Shown here piece by piece: positions 53,528 to 61,267 of a stretch of DNA of 64,000 nt (the stretch's first letter is position 1; each line of letters starts with the position of its first letter). The position numbers and the translations under genes were made by a program. The stretch comes from Pacificispira sp040217575. Its GTDB lineage: Bacteria; Pseudomonadota; Alphaproteobacteria; UBA8366; Aestuariispiraceae. Location of the stretch: assembly GCA_040217575.1 (NCBI GenBank), contig JAVJPW010000002.1:186001-250000 (forward strand). The letters run 5' to 3'. The notes under the pieces were generated by a model. The model saw nothing but the letters and a program-made list of their open reading frames with translations, had not been told where the DNA came from and ran no database searches.

Positions 53528-55110
53528 GATGGACCTCCATACAGTCTGATGAATTCCCGGGCGAAGGCCTTGCGATCGCCGCTATAGTGATCCTGATAGC
53601 CATTGAACCGGTCGAGAAGTTCGATCAGGTCCACAAGACGCTCGCGCAGGTCCGCAAGCGGCGCGGGCACGGCTTCGAATGCCGCGCGAATTTCAGGCTG
53701 ATCCAGCCGGTCGCGCTCGAACCCCTGACGGGAAAGCGATTCGAAGGCCTTGCGGGCGCGCGACAATACGTCGAAGGGCACTTCTTCCCCAGTACCGGCA
53801 TCACCGATGCGCACGGCAAACAGCGCCGCCAGCGCCAGCTTTTCCAGATGCTGGTCCACTTTCTTCAGCGCCTCATGGCGCTGGGAATAGGATTCCTGCG
53901 CCGCGTCGTCGGCAATCGCCTTCATTTCATCGACCGATGCCTTCCGGCGCAGCGCCTGGATCAGGCGGAACTGGCCGACGCCGAATGTCTCCGCCCGCAG
54001 ATAGGACAGGATCAGCCGCCGCACCCGTTCCGGATTTCCGGCCGGAAGCGACAGGATTTCGGTTTCCTTCTTGTTCAGGAACTTGACCGCATCCAGCGGC
54101 GGTTCCGAAAAGACGGACAGCGGATCATCCGGGCCCGCAATCCCGGTCGCATCCAGATAGGCGTCTTCGCCCGGATCGACTTCACCGGCTTCCCGGTCGG
54201 TGCCGATGGCGTGCATATGTTCGAAGCGGGTAAGCGCGTCGCCATCCTCCAGCAGTTCAATCAGCCGCAGGAAGGCCAGAAAGACAGTGCGGTAGGCTTT
54301 GAAGTCGGCGCCGTCGCCCTGTTCCTGCTCGTCGATCGCAGCCGACCAGAAATCGAATATCGCCTGGTCGTCCACCTCGTCCGCGTCGAACCGGTTGCCC
54401 AGCACCCCTTCCAGAAAGGCGATCATGCGGCGCAGCTTGCGGTTCGACTGGACCGTCGGCAGATGTTCACCCAGAAAATCATAGACGGCGCGGGACACCG
54501 CGTTCGCCTTTGACGAGACGTCTGACGCCGTCATGTCCGGATCCGCCGGGCTGCCCAGGATTTCCGACAGCGGGGCATAACCGATGGCGGATACCAGGAA
54601 TTCCAGAAAGGCGGACAGGATCGGCATGCGCCCGTAACGGATGGCGAAGCTGCCGTCGGGATAGGTGACGCGCACGCCGGCTTCTTCCAGGGCGACCAGC
54701 CCGGTCCGGCCGGCACCGTGGGCGAAATGTGCGCGAAAGGCGGACGCCGCCGCCCGGTCCATGCCCCAGAACACGCCTTCATATCCGGTGCGTCCGGCCG
54801 TCAGCGCAGCGGCACGGACCATATGGACCAGTTCCAGCGTCATTTTCTCATAGTTCCGGCAGGCAACCGCCTGACCCAGAATATGCAGCGACTTGCGGGA
54901 AAACTTGGGACCCGACGCGCCCTCGATCTGTTCCAGGGCCTGGAACATGTCACGCAGGACCGGGCTTTGCCCGGCTTCGATAATTCGATGGGCGGCACTG
55001 CGCACGGTATCGGTCCCCTCCTGGCAATCATCAGCGATCCAGCCGCCGAACTGCCAGGAAGCGTAGCCATCCGCTTCCGCGATATCCACCAAAAAGCCCA
55101 TCGCTTTCAA
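53524..55110 (-). CDS. Unknown all-helical cytoplasmic protein
   Basis: 528 residues; no family recognised. It appears almost entirely alpha-helical and acidic, without signal peptide or clear membrane helices. Two parts can be seen: an N-terminal half (1-230) with MTLELVHMVRAAALTAG and a short beta insert VRVTYPDGSFAIRYG, and a C-terminal half rich in KK/EE helices (NKKETEILSLPAGNPERVRRLILSY to the end). It follows the lytic transglycosylase gene by 36 bp and overlaps the 191-residue gene by 4 bp, so it is first of a coupled pair. Confidence 0.68.
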   Translation of the reverse strand: MKAMGFLVDIAEADGYASWQFGGWIADDCQEGTDTVRSAAHRIIEAGQSPVLRDMFQALEQIEGASGPKFSRKSLHILGQAVACRNYEKMTLELVHMVRAAALTAGRTGYEGVFWGMDRAAASAFRAHFAHGAGRTGLVALEEAGVRVTYPDGSFAIRYGRMPILSAFLEFLVSAIGYAPLSEILGSPADPDMTASDVSSKANAVSRAVYDFLGEHLPTVQSNRKLRRMIAFLEGVLGNRFDADEVDDQAIFDFWSAAIDEQEQGDGADFKAYRTVFLAFLRLIELLEDGDALTRFEHMHAIGTDREAGEVDPGEDAYLDATGIAGPDDPLSVFSEPPLDAVKFLNKKETEILSLPAGNPERVRRLILSYLRAETFGVGQFRLIQALRRKASVDEMKAIADDAAQESYSQRHEALKKVDQHLEKLALAALFAVRIGDAGTGEEVPFDVLSRARKAFESLSRQGFERDRLDQPEIRAAFEAVPAPLADLRERLVDLIELLDRFNGYQDHYSGDRKAFAREFIRLYGGPS

Positions 55111-55146
55111 TCCCTAAGCGCCGTGGAAACCGTTCCGGTCACTCAA

Positions 55147-56142
55147 TCAGTTGAACTTGCCCGCACCCAGCGCCATGCGCCAGAAGCGGCCGGAATAGAT
55201 GAACCGGTCCGATCCGCCGGCAACGGGCGCACTGGACGCCGCGCTGGTCGCGCTGGCCGATGCCTGGACCACTGTTTCCGCGATGCCGCCTTCGGACAGG
55301 GGGTAGGACCAGTTCGGGTCGGCGACCGCTATGTCGGAAAAATCGACCGCGACACCGGCATTGGCATCCGCAGCCGCATCCAGATAGCGGTCCGCGACTT
55401 CCAGATATTCGCGCCAGCCGCGCTGTGTGCCCGGCGCTTCCAGATAGGCATAGTCGGCTGCCATCTGTGCCTGGACGCGCGGGTCGGCGGGCGGTGCGTC
55501 GCCGATTGGGGCGCTGTTCCGGGCCGGTATCTCGGCGCTGGCCAGCTGCGTTCCGCCACGCACATCGTTCACCAGTGCCATTACCCAGCGTTCGCGCTGG
55601 TAGGTGTTCCAGAAACGCATGACATTGTTCACATATTCGCGGGTATAGCTGTGCGCGACCCATTGGCCGGCGACGCGGCTCAGCGTGCCGCCATTGTAGT
55701 GCGACAGGGCCAGGTCCCAGCGGTTGCCATACTGGTTGTAGAGGCGTTCCAGGAACTCGACTCCCAGCCGCACATTGACCCGCGCGTCAAACAACAGGTC
55801 CGCGCCGACACCGAACTCGCCGCGTGCGGTCGCCGGCATGATCTGCATGACGCCACGCGCGCCGGCGCTGGATGTGACATGGGCCTGGAAATTCGATTCG
55901 ACCCGCGCGACCGCAAGGGCCAATGCCGGCGGCACCGCTCCGTTACGCACGGCTTCTTCCACAAGGACACGCTGGATCACCTCGCGGCTGACCTGTCGCG
56001 GTGCGGCGACGGCGGCTTCGGCGCCGGGGGCGAAACCGGCGGCCATCGTGCCGACCGCAGCGGTCCCAAGAGCCAGGGCAAGAAATCCCCGGCGGCTGGT
56101 CGAACGGCGGCTGGTGCCTTTGGTGTCGGTCTGACGGGTCAT
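55147..56142 (-). CDS. Lytic transglycosylase with Tat-like signal
   Basis: 331 residues from the ATG at 56142 with AAGGAG upstream; the extension to 56190 is less likely. The signal has TSRRGFLALALG, a twin-arginine motif, and is cleaved near AEA. Residues about 60-180 form an SLT (lysozyme-like) domain: the catalytic Glu is in VARVESNFQAHVTSSAGARGVMQIMP, with the family's YNGG later. The C-terminal 130 residues are unassigned. It cuts peptidoglycan glycan strands in the periplasm. It leads the cluster with two unknown genes and the Lon-like gene. Confidence 0.87.
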   Translation of the reverse strand: MTRQTDTKGTSRRSTSRRGFLALALGTAAVGTMAAGFAPGAEAAVAAPRQVSREVIQRVLVEEAVRNGAVPPALALAVARVESNFQAHVTSSAGARGVMQIMPATARGEFGVGADLLFDARVNVRLGVEFLERLYNQYGNRWDLALSHYNGGTLSRVAGQWVAHSYTREYVNNVMRFWNTYQRERWVMALVNDVRGGTQLASAEIPARNSAPIGDAPPADPRVQAQMAADYAYLEAPGTQRGWREYLEVADRYLDAAADANAGVAVDFSDIAVADPNWSYPLSEGGIAETVVQASASATSAASSAPVAGGSDRFIYSGRFWRMALGAGKFN

Positions 56143-56320
56143 GGTCGTACTCCTTGAAGGCCCATTTCGGTCGGGCATGAATTCGTTCATCGCTGTCTAT
56201 GGACTGACCGGAAGCTTTTTTCAGGCGGCGCGGTTTTTTTCGCGACGGATATTGCCGTGCCCGTGCGTCTGACATTTTGGCGGCAAAATCCGTGTGCCAT
56301 TCCGGTCCGCCTATCCGCCC

Positions 56321-56785
56321 CTAATTTTCCAGCCGGGCCATCCATTCATCGTTCAGCGTGGTGACAATCGCGTCGGGTCGGTCGAACCGGCCACGGATTG
56401 CCATGGCTTCCTCGATCGAAAGATCCGGAGGAACCGCCAGGATCACCCGGACATCCGCGGCGGCGGTCGTGACCGCCCGGTCCACTGCACCGTCGCTCAT
56501 CGGTGTCAGTGCGGCGTCAAAAAATGCGCCGCCGTGATAGACGATCAGAACGTCTTCGGGCTGAACCGTGGTTGCGGTGGCGTCCGTTTCCTCCGCCTGG
56601 GGGGCAAGTGCCGCGGCAATCAGCTCCGCCGCGGTCGGGTGGTCGGACGCGTCGTCCATCCCTTGTGCGCCCATGGAGACCAGCGCCAGCACCAGTATGG
56701 AAAAAAACGCCATGGCAAGCGCCAGGGCGATTTCCGTCATCGCCGTGTCGCCCGCATTGTGATCTCTTGCCGAAGGCCTGCTCAT
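56321..56785 (-). CDS. Small single-helix membrane protein, ExbD/MotB-like layout
   Basis: 154 residues. One N-terminal membrane helix (about 17-38) has TEIALALAMAFFSILVLALV, with a glutamate (E18) near its cytoplasmic end. A linker follows, then a small alpha/beta domain (LIVYHGG, DVRVILAVPPDLSIEEAMAIRGRF). The layout recalls ExbD/TolR or MotB/ZorB stator subunits, but the mid-helix aspartate of those families is missing and no partner with several helices is adjacent, so the assignment is weak. It lies 178 bp upstream of the lytic transglycosylase gene on the same strand. Confidence 0.6.
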   Translation of the reverse strand: MSRPSARDHNAGDTAMTEIALALAMAFFSILVLALVSMGAQGMDDASDHPTAAELIAAALAPQAEETDATATTVQPEDVLIVYHGGAFFDAALTPMSDGAVDRAVTTAAADVRVILAVPPDLSIEEAMAIRGRFDRPDAIVTTLNDEWMARLEN

Positions 56786-56882
56786 GTTTTTTAGTCCCGT
56801 GGAAATTGATCCGGATCGTTTGCTGATGCGCCCTATCGACGGAACAGGGGCATTTTGGTCCGGTTGACAGAAAGGTGGTCAG

Positions 56883-58004
56883 ATGAGCGGTCAAATGCGC
56901 GACGGGAACATTCCATTCACGAAGCTGGTGGCGTCCCTGCTGGCGGCGGTGCCGTTCATCGGGCCCGAACAGCTGGAACGGGAACGCGGCAAACCGTTCG
57001 ATGCGCGCATCGGCGCGAATGAAAGCGCGTTCGGCATGTCCCCCAAGGCGCTGGCCGCGCTGGTCGACGAAGCCTCGCGCAGCGCCTGGTACGGCGATTC
57101 GCTCAGTTGGGATTTGCGTGCCGCCCTGGCGGACAAACACGGGGTTTCCCCGGACGAGGTTCTGGTCGGTGCCGGGATCGACGGGCTGTTGGGCAACACG
57201 GTGCGTATGCTGGCCGAACCGGGTGCGCCGGTCGTCACATCCGCCGGGGCCTACCCGACCTTCAACTATCACGTCGCGGGCTTCGGGGCGGAACTGCATA
57301 CGGTCCTTTACCGGGACGATGCGGAAGACCCGGACGCTGTCCTGGCGGCAATGGCGGAAACCCGCGCGCCATTGGGCTATTTCGCCAACCCGGACAACCC
57401 GATGGGCACCTGGCACAATGCCGCGGCAATGCAGAACATGATCGACCGCGTGCACGACGGCGCGGTCCTGGTGCTGGACGAAGCCTATATCGAATTCGCG
57501 CCGGACGGCACCGCGCCCCCCGTTGACCCGTCGAACCCGAAGGTCATGCGCATGCGCACCTTCTCGAAAGCGCACGGCATGGCGGGACTGCGCATCGGTT
57601 ATGTGATCGCGCATAAGGACCTGATCACCGGTCTGAACAAGGTCCGCAACCATTTCGAAATGAGCCGCGTCGCACAGGCCGCCGCCCTGGCGTCCCTGCA
57701 CGATCCGGATTTCATGGCATCCGTGGTGGATGAGGTCGCGCGCGGGCGCGAAGAATATTATGCGCTGGCCCGGCGCCTGGGGCTGAAGGCAATCGAAAGT
57801 GCGACCAATTTCGTTGCCATAGACATGGGCCGCGACGGCGCCCATGCCAGAAGCGTTCTGCAAGCGCTGGACGGAAAGGGTGTCTTCGTGCGCATGCCGG
57901 GTGTGGCGCCGCTGGACCGCTGCATCCGTGTGACCGTCGGCACGGCGGAAGACCGCGCTATTTTCGCGCAGCGTCTGGAAGCGGTTCTGACGGAACTGCC
58001 CTGA
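56883..58004 (+). CDS. HisC-like PLP aminotransferase
   Basis: 373 residues. The PLP lysine is K229 in TFSKAHGMAGLRIGY, preceded by VLDEAYIEFA and FANPDNPMGTW, the landmarks of class I/II aminotransferases in the histidinol-phosphate branch. A true hisC is usually linked to histidine genes; here there are none, so another substrate is possible. Its last 23 bp before the stop recur 582 bp downstream, after the exporter gene. Confidence 0.85.
   Translation: MSGQMRDGNIPFTKLVASLLAAVPFIGPEQLERERGKPFDARIGANESAFGMSPKALAALVDEASRSAWYGDSLSWDLRAALADKHGVSPDEVLVGAGIDGLLGNTVRMLAEPGAPVVTSAGAYPTFNYHVAGFGAELHTVLYRDDAEDPDAVLAAMAETRAPLGYFANPDNPMGTWHNAAAMQNMIDRVHDGAVLVLDEAYIEFAPDGTAPPVDPSNPKVMRMRTFSKAHGMAGLRIGYVIAHKDLITGLNKVRNHFEMSRVAQAAALASLHDPDFMASVVDEVARGREEYYALARRLGLKAIESATNFVAIDMGRDGAHARSVLQALDGKGVFVRMPGVAPLDRCIRVTVGTAEDRAIFAQRLEAVLTELP
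57975..57997 (+). repeat. 23-bp direct repeat, copy 1
   Basis: The last coding bases of the aminotransferase (encoding LEAVLTEL) are identical to 58557-58579. The second copy is in the same orientation. Confidence 0.9.
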
Positions 58005-58118
58005 TCCGGATACCAGCCGTCCGTCCGGGCATCGGACCGGTCCTAAAGGCCAACGCTTTGTCGAAGCGGCGCATTCGCGGCATTGAATTCGGGCGTCGGA
58101 ACCCCCATCTTTCCGGTC

Positions 58119-58169
58119 GGAAAGGACGACCTTTCCTTCACTGACAAACCAGCGTCCGGGACGGCCCGG
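58119..58169 (+). promoter_or_regulatory. Guanidine-II (mini-ykkC) riboswitch
   Basis: Two hairpins with ACGR loops, the defining feature of this RNA. The first is GGAAAGG-ACGA-CCTTTCC (58119-58136); the second is CCGGG-ACGG-CCCGG (58156-58169). They are 19 nt apart and lie just upstream of AAGGAGG (58178) and the exporter start at 58193. The class senses guanidinium by kissing dimerisation and exposes the ribosome site to allow translation of guanidinium exporters. The gene it precedes is exactly such a protein. Confidence 0.92.
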
Positions 58170-58192
58170 CCCCGATTAAGGAGGGCCGTGTC

Positions 58193-58516
58193 ATGGCCTG
58201 GGTCTATCTGTTGCTTGCCGGTGTTCTGGAAGTTGTCTGGGCGTTTCACATGAAAAAATCCGACGGCTTTACCCATCTCCTGCCCAGTGCGGTTACCCTT
58301 GTCTGCATGGTCGCAAGTTTCGCGTTTCTGGCGGCGTCGATGCGATCGCTGCCGCTTGGCACCGCCTATACGATCTGGACGGGCATCGGTGCCGTCGGCG
58401 CATTTGCGGTCGGGAGCATGATGCTGGGGGAACCGGTGACACCGATGCGCCTGGCCGCGGGGTTGCTCATCGTCGCAGGCATCGTCCTGATGAAGCTGTC
58501 CGGATCGGGCGGGTAA
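58193..58516 (+). CDS. gdx: Guanidinium exporter Gdx (SugE-type SMR)
   Basis: 107 residues with four membrane helices. MAWVYLLLAGVLEVVWAFHMKKSDGF carries the essential E13 and the Gdx-type WAFHMKKSDGF, and SLPLGTAYTIWTGIGAVGA closes the match to SugE rather than the drug-type EmrE. Dual-topology dimers exchange guanidinium for protons. The upstream guanidine-II riboswitch confirms the substrate. The cassette lies between two copies of a 23-bp repeat. Confidence 0.94.
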   Translation: MAWVYLLLAGVLEVVWAFHMKKSDGFTHLLPSAVTLVCMVASFAFLAASMRSLPLGTAYTIWTGIGAVGAFAVGSMMLGEPVTPMRLAAGLLIVAGIVLMKLSGSGG

Positions 58517-58556
58517 TCCCGGAACGGCGGAAAGCCGCACCAGTTCCGCGGAAAGG

Positions 58557-58579
58557 CTGGAAGCGGTTCTGACGGAACT
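58557..58579 (+). repeat. 23-bp direct repeat, copy 2
   Basis: Identical to the 3' end of the aminotransferase gene at 57975-57997. In the matching frame it reads AERLEAVLTEL and then a stop, against AQRLEAVLTELP in copy 1, so it is a short remnant of an aminotransferase 3' end, not a gene. Confidence 0.9.
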
Positions 58580-58593
58580 TTAGGGATTGCATG

Positions 58594-58615
58594 AAAAAAG
58601 CCCCCGTTTGGGGGC
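58594..58615 (-). terminator. Terminator of tRNA-Arg
   Basis: On the minus strand GCCCCC-AAAC-GGGGGC is followed by six T. It lies 14 bp beyond the CCA end of the tRNA. Confidence 0.88.
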
Positions 58616-58628
58616 CGGTTTGGTCGAA

Positions 58629-58705
58629 TGGTGCGCCTGACAGGATTCGAACCTGTGACCTTCGCCTTCGGAGGGCGACACTCTATCCAGCTGAGCTACA
58701 GGCGC
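58629..58705 (-). tRNA. tRNA-Arg (anticodon CCG)
   Basis: 77 nt including encoded CCA. The acceptor stem GCGCCTG pairs with CAGGCGC; the D-arm has GCTCAGCTGGATAGAG; the anticodon stem TCGCC/GGCGA holds loop CTCCGAA with anticodon CCG; the T-arm has GGTTCGAATCC. It reads CGG codons. Confidence 0.96.
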
Positions 58706-58804
58706 TTTGCGTGGCGGTTGTCTTCGCCTCGCGGGGGCGCTTATAAACGCTTCAGGACCGGAATGCCAGTCCGAAAACCGACCTCGGCGCGCGGTGTTTC
58801 AGGG

Positions 58805-58999
58805 TCAGTGATGCCCGCCCAGCGGTACGCCGTCTTTCAGCACGAACCGCTTGTCGCAATATGGGCAGTCGACCATGCGGTCCGGGCCCATCTGCAGATA
58901 GACTTTCGGATGGCCCAAAGCGCCGCCGCCGCCATCACAGGCGACGCGGCTGTGATCCACCGTTTCGGTTTCCGGTTCGTCGATCGACGGTACACCCAT
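58805..58999 (-). CDS. Small CHCC zinc-finger protein
   Basis: 64 residues. C21-X8-H30-X14-C45-X2-C48 is the exact spacing of the zf-CHCC domain, shared with the NDUFS6/13-kDa subunit of complex I. In alphaproteobacteria these tiny proteins are common and may assist complex I. An NDUFA9-like gene lies 3.8 kb away. It stands alone upstream of tRNA-Arg on the same strand. Confidence 0.9.
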   Translation of the reverse strand: MGVPSIDEPETETVDHSRVACDGGGGALGHPKVYLQMGPDRMVDCPYCDKRFVLKDGVPLGGHH

Positions 59000-59186
59000 A
59001 ACATCCGCTCCTTAACAAGTCCGCCGATCCTTGCCCTAACAGCCCGCACGGCCTATGTAGGCTCGGGTCGGGCCGCGGGCGGTAAGACCGCCGCGGCTCC
59101 CACCGATTTATGACCCAGCGCGCCCCCGTCGCGCAAGACCGAAGTCCCGGGCGTCCCGCTTTCCGGGCAAGGAGCCGACCAGACCG

Positions 59187-60197
59187 ATGCCGCTTGACGC
59201 GAAACCCGAAACCGACCTTGACGCGGCCGCCGCGCCCGATTTCGCGATCGAGGCGAAGGGCCTGTCCAAGACCTACCGAAGCGACGGCAAGACGGCCGCC
59301 AAGAAGGCGCTGGACAATGTCGACCTGGAAATCCCGCGCGGCAGCCTGTTCGGGCTGCTGGGGCCGAACGGGGCCGGCAAGTCCACCTTCATCAACATCC
59401 TGGCCGGTCTGGTCATCAAGTCCGAAGGGACGGCGAAAATCTGGGGTTACGACGTCGAAGGCAATCCGCGCATGGCGAAGTCGTCCATCGGCATCGTCCC
59501 GCAGGAACTCAACATCGACCCGTTTTTCACCCCCGAAGAAATGCTGGACGTGCAGGCCGGCCTGTACGGCGTTCCGAAATCCGAACGGCGGACGGAAGAA
59601 ATCCTGGAACTGATCGGTCTGGCGGATAAGCGGGATGCCTATGCCAGGACCCTGTCCGGCGGCATGCGCCGGCGGCTTCTGATCGGCAAGGCGATGGTCC
59701 ATGACCCGCCCGTCCTGGTGCTGGACGAACCGACCGCGGGCGTCGATATCGAACTGCGCCAGCAGCTTTGGGAAAATGTCGTCGCCCTGAACAAGCGCGG
59801 CACGACGGTTCTGCTGACGACCCATTATCTGGAAGAAGCGGAAGAACTGTGCGACCGCATTGCGATCATCAATCACGGCAAGCTGGTCGCCCATGACAAC
59901 AAGCGCGCGCTGTTGAGCCGGGTCGACGCCAAGACATTGCGCGTGACCGTGAAGGAAGGCCTGTCGGAACCGCCGGCCGCGCTTTCGAAATATTCGCCCA
60001 CGCTTCAGGATACCGATGCCGGACCGTCCGATGGCCCCAGCATCATGACCATCGCCTACCGCCCGTCCTCCATCGCGGCGGGGGAGATCATCGGCGCGAT
60101 CAACGACGCGGGACTGACCATCCTGGACCTGACGACGGAAGAAACCGACCTGGAAGACATCTTCCTGCAGCTCACCCGCCGTGGGAACGATTCGTAA
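59187..60197 (+). CDS. ABC transporter ATP-binding protein
   Basis: 336 residues with AAGGAG upstream. Walker A is GPNGAGKST, the signature is LSGGMRRRL, Walker B is VLVLDEPTAGVD, and the H-loop His is in LTTHYLEEAEE. The layout with a C-terminal extension of about 90 residues is that of ABC-2-type exporters (NodI/CcmA/DrrA). No permease is beside it, so its partner must be elsewhere. The next gene overlaps it by 17 bp. Confidence 0.9.
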   Translation: MPLDAKPETDLDAAAAPDFAIEAKGLSKTYRSDGKTAAKKALDNVDLEIPRGSLFGLLGPNGAGKSTFINILAGLVIKSEGTAKIWGYDVEGNPRMAKSSIGIVPQELNIDPFFTPEEMLDVQAGLYGVPKSERRTEEILELIGLADKRDAYARTLSGGMRRRLLIGKAMVHDPPVLVLDEPTAGVDIELRQQLWENVVALNKRGTTVLLTTHYLEEAEELCDRIAIINHGKLVAHDNKRALLSRVDAKTLRVTVKEGLSEPPAALSKYSPTLQDTDAGPSDGPSIMTIAYRPSSIAAGEIIGAINDAGLTILDLTTEETDLEDIFLQLTRRGNDS

Positions 60198-61185
60198 CGG
60201 GATCGTCCGTCAGGGCGCTTATCTCCTTCTGATCCTGATTCTGGCCGCCTGTGCGCCGCGGGTGGAAGGGGTCGGCCCCGTCATTGCCGAACCGGCCATC
60301 GCGGCGGACGCCTTCGTCATGGCGGACGGCTATCGCCTGCCGTATCAGGCGGAAATCCCCGAAAATCCGCGCGCGGTTCTGATCGCGCTGCACGGATTTA
60401 ACGACTACGCAAATGCCTTCACCGACGCAGCCGCCGCCTGGGCGCAGGCGGGTATTGCCGTCTATGCCTATGACCAGCGCGGGTTCGGGCGCACCGCGGG
60501 CCGCGGCCTGTGGCACGGGGCGGCGGCCATGACGGCGGATCTGGCAACGGTGGCGGACCTACTGCGCGCGCGTCATCCGGGCGTGGCGCTGGTGGCGCTG
60601 GGGGAAAGCATGGGCGGCGCAGTCCTTCTGGCCGGTCTGACGGACCCCGACCTGCCGCGACCCGATATCGACCGGGCGGTTCTGTCCGCGCCCGCGGTCT
60701 GGGGCCGGGCGGTCATGCCCTGGTGGCAGCGCTGGGCGCTCGACCTGTTTTCCAACACGATGCCGTGGCTTGAAATCGCGCCCCGCATCCGCCGCACGCC
60801 GTCGGACAATATCGACATGCTGCGTGCGCTTTCGCGCGACCCGCATTTCATCCGCCGCACCCGGGTCGACGCGGTGCACGGGCTGGTCGCGCTGATGGAC
60901 CGGGCCTATGCCGGCGTCCCGGATTTAGGGCCGGACACGCTGATCCTTTATGGATTGAACGAGGATATTCTGCCGGACAATGTCTGGCGCGGCGCGATTT
61001 CCCGCCTGACGCCGGGCGCCGGGTGGCGCCTTGCGCTCTATGACACGGGCTATCACATGCTGACCCGCGACCTGAATGCCGACCGGGTCATCGCCGACAT
61101 CACCGCCTTCACGCTGGACGGCGCGGCGCCGTTGCCGTCTGGGGCGGAGGCGTCCGCTTCGGACTTGCCCCAACTGGTGAATTAG
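60181..61185 (+). CDS. Lipoprotein alpha/beta hydrolase (lysophospholipase-like)
   Basis: 334 residues from a GTG at 60181 inside the ABC gene. A lipoprotein signal ends in LAAC (C24). The hydrolase core has HGFNDYANAF (oxyanion region), YDQRGFGRT, and the nucleophile elbow GESMGG with S143. The fold fits monoacylglycerol-lipase/lysophospholipase-like Hydrolase_4 enzymes. It is probably anchored on the periplasmic side of a membrane. The overlap suggests it works with the ABC ATPase, perhaps on lipid substrates, which is inference. Confidence 0.84.
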   Translation: MGTIRNGIVRQGAYLLLILILAACAPRVEGVGPVIAEPAIAADAFVMADGYRLPYQAEIPENPRAVLIALHGFNDYANAFTDAAAAWAQAGIAVYAYDQRGFGRTAGRGLWHGAAAMTADLATVADLLRARHPGVALVALGESMGGAVLLAGLTDPDLPRPDIDRAVLSAPAVWGRAVMPWWQRWALDLFSNTMPWLEIAPRIRRTPSDNIDMLRALSRDPHFIRRTRVDAVHGLVALMDRAYAGVPDLGPDTLILYGLNEDILPDNVWRGAISRLTPGAGWRLALYDTGYHMLTRDLNADRVIADITAFTLDGAAPLPSGAEASASDLPQLVN

Positions 61186-61267
61186 GGGACGGTTTCGCCG
61201 GAACGGTGCCGTCGGAATCGGGGCACCCCACGTCACAGGACGGCATTTCATCAGGGGGTCAGGGCGC

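Noticed and set aside
58244..58259. parS-like CGTTTCACATGAAAAA inside the exporter gene
   Set aside because: It differs from the 16-bp parS in three positions including the central CG, and is explained by coding sequence.
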